The notes under the pieces are model-generated. The model was not told the origin of the DNA and searched no databases. It was given only the letters and a program-made list of their open reading frames with translations. DNA of 64,000 bases. Origin: Nocardia abscessus. Lineage in GTDB: Bacteria > Actinomycetota > Actinomycetes > Mycobacteriales > Mycobacteriaceae. Of this stretch, positions 58,460-64,000 are shown in pieces (the stretch's first letter is position 1; each line of letters begins with the position of its first letter). The translations under genes were made by a program, and so were the position numbers. The stretch covers positions 124,001 through 188,000 of the forward strand of contig NZ_JADLQO010000016.1 in the NCBI RefSeq assembly GCF_015477775.1. Reading direction: 5' to 3'.

Positions 58460-59134
58460 ATGAATTCATGGTTCACTTCTTGGGTGGCCTACCGCAGAAC
58501 CCCCGCTGTGCAGGCCCGCCTGGACGCTCAGGCGGGGCTGATCGTGCACGCCGCGACCAAGGTGCTGTCCGATGGCGGGTACGCCGCGCTGTCCATGGCG
58601 GCGGTCGCGGCCGAGGCGGGCGTTGCCACCGGCACCGTCTACAAGAATTTCGACGGCAAGACCGCTCTGGTGCGCGCGGTCTTCCGGAAAGTCGTCGCCC
58701 GCGAGGTCGCCGCGGTGGCCGCGGCCGGTGCGCACGGGACGGCGATCGAACGGGTGACCGCCGCGGTGGAGACCTTCGCCGGTCGTGCGCTGAAGAATCC
58801 GAATCTGGCCTACGTGCTGCTCGCCGAGCCGGTCGACGCGGCCGTGGACAGCGAACGCCTGCGCTTCCGGCGCGCATTCGCCGAGACCTTCGAATCGGCG
58901 GTGGCCGAAGGGATCGCGCGGGCCGAACTGCCACCGCAGGACCCGAGGATCAGCGCGGCCGCGCTGGTCGGCGCGATCGGCGAGGTGCTCGTCGGCCCGC
59001 TCGCCGACGCGCCGCACGGCGAATCCGTCGTCCCCGAACTCATCGCTTTCGCGATCCGCGCGCTGGGCGTGCGCGACGACCCGGGCGCCGGCCGCGCCCG
59101 GCTGGAATCAGGAGTGTCCGATGCAGACGCATGA
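58460..59134 (+). CDS. TetR-family regulator
   Basis: This protein of about 224 residues has an HTH (GYAALSMAAVAAEAGVATGTVYKNF) near residue 45. The start may be ATG 58460, closely preceded by GGGAAGAA, or GTG 58484, which matches the family start VAYRRTPAVQARL. The sequence ATGAATTCAT at the first start is a palindrome that could be an operator. It is divergent from the enoyl-CoA hydratase and overlaps the acyl-CoA dehydrogenase start by 14 nt, so it probably controls both sides. Confidence 0.87.
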   Translation: MNSWFTSWVAYRRTPAVQARLDAQAGLIVHAATKVLSDGGYAALSMAAVAAEAGVATGTVYKNFDGKTALVRAVFRKVVAREVAAVAAAGAHGTAIERVTAAVETFAGRALKNPNLAYVLLAEPVDAAVDSERLRFRRAFAETFESAVAEGIARAELPPQDPRISAAALVGAIGEVLVGPLADAPHGESVVPELIAFAIRALGVRDDPGAGRARLESGVSDADA

Positions 59135-60740
59135 AGTCTTCAACCAGGTACCCGACATCGTCCCCTTCGATGCCGCGCGCAATCCGGCGCTGCTCGAGGG
59201 CTTGCGCCGGGAAGGCGCGGGCTGGGCCGAATCCGAGGTGCGAGAGCTGGGCGCGCTCGCCGGTGGCGCGCAGGCGCAGGAGTGGGGCAGGCTGGCCAAC
59301 GAATATCCGCCGGTCCTGCGCACCCACGATCGCTACGGTCACCGCATCGATGAGGTGGAGTTCCATCCGCGTTGGCACGACTTGATGCGCGTGGCCGTCG
59401 AGCACGGCCTGCACGGCGCCCCGTGGCTGGACGACCGCCCGGGCGCGCACGTGGCGCGCGCGGCGAAGTTCTACACCTGGGGCATCGCCGACGCGGGCCA
59501 CATGTGCCCGATCTCGATGACCTACGCGGTGGTCCCCGCGTTGCGGCACAACCCGGAACTGGCGGCGAGGTTCGAACCTTTGCTCGGCTCCCGCGTCTAC
59601 GACTTCGGGCTGCGGGAACCGTCCACCAAGGCGGGGCTCATCGCGGGCATGTCGATGACCGAGAAGCAGGGGGGCTCGGACGTGCGCGCCAACACCACCG
59701 CCGCGACGCCGCAGCCGGACGGCACCTACCGGATCGTCGGGCACAAATGGTTCACCTCCGCGCCGATGTCGGACATGTTCCTCACCCTGGCGCAGGCGCC
59801 CGGCGGCCTGTCCTGCTTCCTGCTGCCCCGGGTGCTGCCGGACGGCGCCCGCAACCCCATCCGCATCCAGCGGCTCAAGGACAAGCTGGGCAACAAGTCC
59901 AACGCTTCCTCGGAGATCGAGTACGAGAACGCCGTCGGCTGGCTGGTCGGCGCGGAGGGCGCGGGCGTCAAGACCATCATCGAGATGGTGAACATGACCC
60001 GGCTGGACTGCGTGATCGGCTCGGCCACCGGCATGCGGGCGGGCACCGTGTACGCGGTGCATCACGCCAGGCACCGGAAGGCGTTCGGCGCCGAGCTGAT
60101 CGACCAGCCCGCCATGCGCAACGTGCTGGCCGACCTGGTGATCGAATCCGACGCCGCGACCACCGTGATGATGCGGTTGGCCGGGGCCACCGACCGGGCC
60201 GGGCAGGATCCGGCCGAGGCGGCGCTGCGGCGCATCGCGCTGGCCGTCACCAAGTACTGGGTGTGCAAGCGAGCCCCGGCGCACGCGGCCGAGGCGCTGG
60301 AATGCCTGGGCGGCAACGGATATGCCGAGGAATCCGGCATGCCGCGGCTGTACCGGGAAGCGCCGCTGATGTCCATCTGGGAGGGGTCGGGCAACGTCGC
60401 GGCGCTGGACGCCTTGCGCGCCATGGGACGCCAACCGGAGACGGTCGAGGCGTACTTCAACGAGGTTTCGCTGGCCAAGGGCGCGAACCCGCGCCTGGAC
60501 GACGCGATCGCCCTGGTCGGCAAGGAGTTGTCGGATCTCGACGACATCGAGTACCGCGCCCGGCGCGTGGTGGAGCTGATGGCGCTCGTGCTCCAGGGCG
60601 CGCAACTGGTTCGCCACGGTCACCCCGCGGTCGCCGACGCGTTCTGCGCCACCCGGCTCGGCGACGACTGGGGCATCGCCTTCGGCACGCTGCCCACGGG
60701 AGTGGACACCGGCGCGATCATCGACCGCGCCTTCATCTGA
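59121..60740 (+). CDS. acyl-CoA dehydrogenase, AidB-like
   Basis: This 539-residue flavoenzyme has an N-terminal AidB-type segment (THEVFNQVPDIVPFDAARNPALLEGLRREGAGWA), FAD-contacting MSMTEKQGGSDVRAN, and a C-terminal LECLGGNGYAEESGMPRLYREAPLMSIWEGSGNV with the catalytic Glu region. AidB relatives bind DNA in E. coli; plain acyl-CoA dehydrogenation is equally possible here. The ATG follows CAGGAG and overlaps the TetR stop, which indicates coupled translation. It belongs with the fatty-acyl genes on the left. Confidence 0.92.
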   Translation: MQTHEVFNQVPDIVPFDAARNPALLEGLRREGAGWAESEVRELGALAGGAQAQEWGRLANEYPPVLRTHDRYGHRIDEVEFHPRWHDLMRVAVEHGLHGAPWLDDRPGAHVARAAKFYTWGIADAGHMCPISMTYAVVPALRHNPELAARFEPLLGSRVYDFGLREPSTKAGLIAGMSMTEKQGGSDVRANTTAATPQPDGTYRIVGHKWFTSAPMSDMFLTLAQAPGGLSCFLLPRVLPDGARNPIRIQRLKDKLGNKSNASSEIEYENAVGWLVGAEGAGVKTIIEMVNMTRLDCVIGSATGMRAGTVYAVHHARHRKAFGAELIDQPAMRNVLADLVIESDAATTVMMRLAGATDRAGQDPAEAALRRIALAVTKYWVCKRAPAHAAEALECLGGNGYAEESGMPRLYREAPLMSIWEGSGNVAALDALRAMGRQPETVEAYFNEVSLAKGANPRLDDAIALVGKELSDLDDIEYRARRVVELMALVLQGAQLVRHGHPAVADAFCATRLGDDWGIAFGTLPTGVDTGAIIDRAFI

Positions 60741-60852
60741 CCCGCTCGCGTCCCCGGAGACCGGTTCGTGTGCAACCGGTCTCCGTGAACGTCGTGTCTC
60801 GGCCCGAGACAAAGGCCGCCGGGACATGGGACGGTTGCTCGTTGTCGGGTGG

Positions 60853-61008
60853 TAGCGAGTGGTTGCTCGGTGTCGGGTGCCGGACCGGTGGTGGCGAGTG
60901 GCGGCTCGGTGTCGGAGGTCGTGCGGGTGGTGGCGAGTGGCGGCTCGGTGTCGGAGGTCGTGCGGGTGGTGGCGAGCGGCGGCTCGGCATCAGGTGCCGG
61001 ACCGGAGG
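60853..61008. repeat. 39-bp tandem repeat array (four units)
   Basis: Four adjacent 39-bp units start at 60853, 60892, 60931 and 60970, with worn partial copies on both sides. Units 2 and 3 are identical; units 1 and 4 differ mainly near their ends. The period is a multiple of three, so all frames stay open, but no start, ribosome-binding site or known protein fits. It fills most of the 322-nt gap between the acyl-CoA dehydrogenase and SnoaL-like genes. Confidence 0.9.
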
Positions 61009-61062
61009 TGGCGGCGAGCGGCGCGAGGCTCGGCTCGCCGCGTATCCGGTGCGGGCGGAGGA

Positions 61063-61464
61063 TCAGACAGGGCGGGTCAGCACGCGCTCGACCAATGCCG
61101 TGTCGCAGTACTCGACCACCTCGCGCAGCTTCCCGTCGGTGACCCGGAAGAGGAAGCAATAGATCTGGTCGTAGGTTTCGCCGCGGATGGTCACGGCCTG
61201 GGCGCGGGCCCGCACGACGACGCGGTCGTCCACGGCGAGGATCAGCTCCGCGGCGCTGCGGTACTCGGTGAACTGCGCCATGAGCGGACGAAGGAGGCGG
61301 TCCAGCACCGCGGACTTCGGTGCCCAGGCGCCGCTCCAGGACCAGTCGCCGGGGAACACCCAGCGGAAGTCGTCGGCCATGGCGTCGCTCAGCGCGCGGG
61401 TGTTGCCGAGGGACATCTGCTCGAAGATGTCGGCGAGCAGCTTCTTGTTCTCCATCGCGGTCAT
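61063..61464 (-). CDS. SnoaL/NTF2-like protein
   Basis: This 133-residue protein has an alpha+beta cone-fold pattern: KKLLADIFEQMSLGNTRALSDAMADDFRWVFPGDWSWSG, LDRLLRPLMAQF, and a final YDQIYCFLFRVTDGKLREVVEYCDTALVERVL. This is typical of SnoaL-like/NTF2-like proteins with a W-x-F-P-G pocket. These act as small isomerases or ligand-binding proteins. The ATG at 61464 is used; another lies three codons later. It is divergent from the LysR gene and probably its target. Confidence 0.85.
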   Translation of the reverse strand: MTAMENKKLLADIFEQMSLGNTRALSDAMADDFRWVFPGDWSWSGAWAPKSAVLDRLLRPLMAQFTEYRSAAELILAVDDRVVVRARAQAVTIRGETYDQIYCFLFRVTDGKLREVVEYCDTALVERVLTRPV

Positions 61465-61511
61465 GACTCGACGCTAAAGTCGCCCGACACATGCGACAAG
61501 CAACTGTCTGG

Positions 61512-61524
61512 CATATCTGGTATG
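61512..61524. promoter_or_regulatory. LysR-type box
   Basis: CATATCTGGTATG is a CATA-N5-TATG palindrome with the T-N11-A character of LysR sites. It sits between the divergent SnoaL-like and LysR genes, 11 nt before the LysR start, where it would also give self-repression. Confidence 0.55.
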
Positions 61525-61534
61525 AGCAATACGC

Positions 61535-62461
61535 ATGGATGAATTCACCGTCGCGGGCCTGCGCGTGGTACGGGAGGCGGCTGCCTGTGGATCGTTCTCG
61601 ACCGCGGCGGAGAACCTCGGCTACACCCAATCGGCGGTGTCCCGGCAGATCGCGCTGATGGAGCGGGCCGCAGGTCGCCCACTGTTCGAGCGGCACGCCC
61701 GCGGGGTGCAGCCGACCGAGGCGGGACGCGTCGTGCTGCGGCACGCGGAGGCGATTCTCGGCGAGTTGGAGCACGCCCGGCACAACATCCGGCATCTGGC
61801 GACGCGCCCGGCAGGCCGCCTGCGCATCGGCGCGTTCTCCACCGCGACCGCCGCCTTGGTGCCCCGGGCCATCGCCGCCACGGCCGTCCGCGATCGGCAG
61901 CTACGGATCTCGTTGCGGGAGGGGCTGAGTCCCCGGCTGCTCACCGCCGTCGCGCGTGAACGCCTCGACCTCGCCGTGGTGACCGCGCCGGACACCCTGC
62001 CCAGCGGCGTAGAGATCGAACCGCTGCTGGACGATCCGCTGCTCGTCGCGGTCGCGTCCACGCATCCGCTCGCGGGAGCCACCAGCGCGCCGCCCGATCT
62101 GCTGCGCGCCGAACGCTGGATCGCGGGCAGTCAGGAACCGGCCGACACCCTCCTCGGTGCGTGGCGCGATCCCGGGTGGGAGCCGGAGATCGCCTTCGTC
62201 GCCCGCGACTGGTTCGCCAAACTCGGCTTGGTCGCGGCTGGACTCGGCATCACCGTGGTCCCCGGCATCGCCGTTCCCGTCCTGCCGCCGACCATCGCGC
62301 TGCTCCGGATCGATCACCCGGCCGCGGTGCGTCGAACTGTCCTCGCGCATCGTGGTGACCACCGCGCCGCCGAACCCCGCGGTGTATTCGCCGAGGCGCT
62401 GCGCGACCAGGCGGCGGAGTTGTCCGCCCAGGTGCGCCGGCGTCTTCGCGATGGCGGGTGA
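61535..62461 (+). CDS. LysR-family transcriptional regulator
   Basis: This 308-residue protein has an N-terminal HTH (ACGSFSTAAENLGYTQSAVSRQIALMERAAG) and a periplasmic-binding-like effector domain (RLRIGAFSTATAALVP, LDLAVVTAPD, GLGITVVPGIAV). It is divergent from the SnoaL-like gene with a LysR-type box between them, so it probably activates that gene and limits itself. The effector is unknown. Confidence 0.92.
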   Translation: MDEFTVAGLRVVREAAACGSFSTAAENLGYTQSAVSRQIALMERAAGRPLFERHARGVQPTEAGRVVLRHAEAILGELEHARHNIRHLATRPAGRLRIGAFSTATAALVPRAIAATAVRDRQLRISLREGLSPRLLTAVARERLDLAVVTAPDTLPSGVEIEPLLDDPLLVAVASTHPLAGATSAPPDLLRAERWIAGSQEPADTLLGAWRDPGWEPEIAFVARDWFAKLGLVAAGLGITVVPGIAVPVLPPTIALLRIDHPAAVRRTVLAHRGDHRAAEPRGVFAEALRDQAAELSAQVRRRLRDGG

Positions 62462-62574
62462 ACGTCGCCGATATCGGTCATGTCGCGCGCGGCGAAAGAC
62501 CGCCGTGCGGCGCGATCGTCCGCGCGAGTTCGCGGGTGAGCCATGAGACGCCCCACGGCGGTAGTGTGGCGGCG

Positions 62575-63259
62575 ATGGCAGGGGAGTTCGTGCAGCGACC
62601 GGTGAGCTGGTTGGCCCGGCGGGTGCTCGACCGGGCCGCGCGGGGGCGGTATCTGCTCGGTATCGCGGGGCCGCCGGGCGCGGGCAAGTCCACCTTGTCG
62701 GCCGCGTTGCGCGATGCGATCAATGCCGAGGCGGGCGGCATGGTCGCCGAGATCGCACCCATGGACGGGTATCACCTGGGCAACGACGTGCTGCGCGCGA
62801 TGGAAAGCCTTCCACGCAAAGGCGAGCCCGACACCTTCGACGTCGACGGCTACGTCGCGGGGCTGCGACGCCTGCGCACCACGCCGGTGGGTGACCCGGT
62901 GCCATGGCCGACGTTCGATCGGTCCATCGATGCGCCGGTGCCCGGCGGCGTGGTGCTCGATAGGCAGTCCATCGTCCTGACCGAGGGCAACTACCTGCTG
63001 CTCGACGACTTCGAAGGGCGGCGATGGTCGGCGGTCCGCGTCCTGCTCGACGAATGCTGGTACTTGGACGCGGCGCGCGACGAAATCGAGAAACGCCTGC
63101 TGGACAGGCACATCCGCGGCGGTCGCACCCCCCGCGGCGGCCCGCGCCAAAGTGCACGACAGCGACTTACGCAACGCGGATCTCGTCGCGACCACAAGGG
63201 AGCGCGCCGACCTCGTGCTGCGCCGGCATGCGGGAGGTTACGCGGTCCTCGACCGCTGA
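62575..63259 (+). pseudogene. uridine kinase-like nucleoside/nucleotide kinase, frameshifted at a C6 tract
   Basis: The N-terminal part has the Walker A motif GIAGPPGAGKSTL and PMDGYHLGNDVL, then IVLTEGNYLLLDD and RDEIEKRLLDRHIRGGRTP, as in the PRK/uridine-kinase-like family. At the CCCCCC tract (63128-63133) the frame is lost. Removing one C restores the expected C-terminus ARAKVHDSDLRNADLV, then LVLRRHAGGYAVLDR and TGA at 63257-63259. Without the repair the frame runs on into meaningless sequence. It is either a true frameshift or a base-call error. The restored end overlaps the convergent oxidoreductase gene by 22 nt. Confidence 0.85.
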
Positions 63260-64000
63260 GGCACGACGGCGCGCACCTCGCCGCGCTCCCGCAGCAGCTG
63301 CCTGCGCTTGTCGTTCTTGAATCCCCAGGTGAACGAACCGGGCTTACGCGCCTCGTCCGCCAGTTCCGCGACGACGTTCTTGCAAGCGAATTCCTTGATC
63401 TTCGCTGCCAGGCGACCGCCGATGTAGAACCTGTTCGCGGTGTCGTCCCTGGAGGCGACCTGGAGGGTGGCGGCGCGACGGCCAAGGGCGATGCACTGGC
63501 CGAAGTAACCCACGTCGATGGCCGCGGGCTGGGTGCCCGCGATCCGGGCCAGCACCGTGTCCGCGGCGTGAGCGCCCAGCGGACGCGCGGTCTGGCAGCT
63601 CATTCGCAACGGCAGGTTCGACGGCGCCGCCGAATCCCCCGCAGCGACGATGCGCGAGTCGTCCACGCTCGTCAACGTCTCGTCGGTGAGCAGGCGGCCG
63701 AGCGCGTCGGTGCTCAGCCCACTGCGGGCGGCCAGATCCGGCACGCCGAAACCGGCGGTCCAGATGGTCACCGTGCTCCGCAGCTTGTGGCCGCCACTGA
63801 GCCGCACGGAATCCGGCGTCACGCCCGTCACCTTCGAGTCGGGGCCTTCGAGGACGGTCACCCCTAGTGCGGCCAGCCGCCTGGCCACCGAGCGCCGACC
63901 TCGGGGATGCAGGTACGGGCCGAGCGCCCCGCCGCACGCCACGGTCACCCGGCGACCCTGCTCCGCCAGCTCGGCGGCGATCTCGAGGCCGGTCGCACCG
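63238..64000 (-). CDS. NADH dehydrogenase-like FAD/NAD(P) oxidoreductase, 5' end outside window
   Basis: The visible 253 or so residues begin GATGLEIAAELAEQG at the window edge, which is part of the NAD-binding Rossmann motif. It continues with VTIWTAGFGVPDLA, the FAD-contacting RIVAAGDSAA and a C-terminal FYIGGRLAAKIKEF. This matches type II NADH dehydrogenase-like flavoproteins, which oxidise NAD(P)H to quinone or another acceptor. A C-terminal membrane anchor is not obvious, so it may be a soluble member. It converges on the frameshifted kinase gene and overlaps its end. Confidence 0.85.
   Translation of the reverse strand, partial: GATGLEIAAELAEQGRRVTVACGGALGPYLHPRGRRSVARRLAALGVTVLEGPDSKVTGVTPDSVRLSGGHKLRSTVTIWTAGFGVPDLAARSGLSTDALGRLLTDETLTSVDDSRIVAAGDSAAPSNLPLRMSCQTARPLGAHAADTVLARIAGTQPAAIDVGYFGQCIALGRRAATLQVASRDDTANRFYIGGRLAAKIKEFACKNVVAELADEARKPGSFTWGFKNDKRRQLLRERGEVRAVVPQRSRTA

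Noticed and set aside
59040..60827. Antisense frame of about 595 codons opposite the acyl-CoA dehydrogenase
   Set aside because: Low-complexity Arg/Gly/Val translation; the plus-strand gene has full-length motif support.
60853..61008. CRISPR array
   Set aside because: The units are contiguous 39-bp copies with no unique spacers, and no cas genes are present.

Overview
The window is uniformly GC-rich, with strong G/C bias at third codon positions, frequent GTG starts, four-base ATGA/GTGA gene overlaps, a giant non-ribosomal peptide synthetase (NRPS), a precorrin-6A synthase and an MspA-like porin. Together these point to a mycolic-acid actinobacterium, most likely Nocardia or a close relative such as Rhodococcus. 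The genus is inferred from gene content; no rRNA is present.

Layout. (1) 1-26498: the 3' part of one huge NRPS gene, entering from the left. In order it encodes the end of a C domain, A-T-E, five C-A-T modules, C-A-T-E, and a final C domain followed by a degenerate, truncated A-like domain; there is no terminal T or thioesterase. (2) 26.6-35.7 kb: small regulator-plus-enzyme units, mostly divergent pairs with visible operators. They are a Uma2-like protein; TetR opposite a peroxiredoxin-like/DUF1772/tautomerase-YHS operon; MarR opposite an SGNH hydrolase; TetR opposite an MDR oxidoreductase; a decayed CGNR zinc-finger gene; and a WYL regulator opposite an epoxide hydrolase. (3) 35.7-41.7 kb: a TetR-controlled operon of an APC permease, two DUF1989 proteins and a carboxyltransferase, resembling guanidine/urea carboxylase loci but without biotin carboxylase or biotin carrier domains. 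(4) 41.7-46.5 kb: a two-domain TerD-like protein, a small membrane protein, and a cupin/DyP peroxidase/encapsulin cluster whose peroxidase ends in an encapsulin-targeting tail. (5) 46.7-49.8 kb: housekeeping genes thyA-dfrA, cobF and an Fpg/Nei glycosylase. (6) 49.8-55.2 kb: esterase, flavin disulfide oxidoreductase, DUF2630 and MocR on one strand, with a PNPOx-like protein divergent. (7) 55.3-60.7 kb: an MspA-type porin, a condensation-fold acyltransferase, an enoyl-CoA hydratase, TetR and an acyl-CoA dehydrogenase. (8) 60.8-64 kb: a 39-bp tandem repeat, a SnoaL-like protein and LysR, a frameshifted uridine-kinase-like gene, and the 3' part of an NADH dehydrogenase-like gene running off the right edge.

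How the genes work together. The NRPS assembles a peptide whose visible segment reads D-X1, Ser, X3, Ser, X5, X5 (same pocket in modules 5 and 6), D-X7; its release is unexplained by what is in view. Most other loci are small self-regulated catabolic or stress modules, each with a palindrome between the regulator and its target. The least conventional features are the NRPS C-A* terminus, the carboxyltransferase operon lacking its biotin-handling parts, and the Prx/DUF1772/tautomerase-YHS operon.
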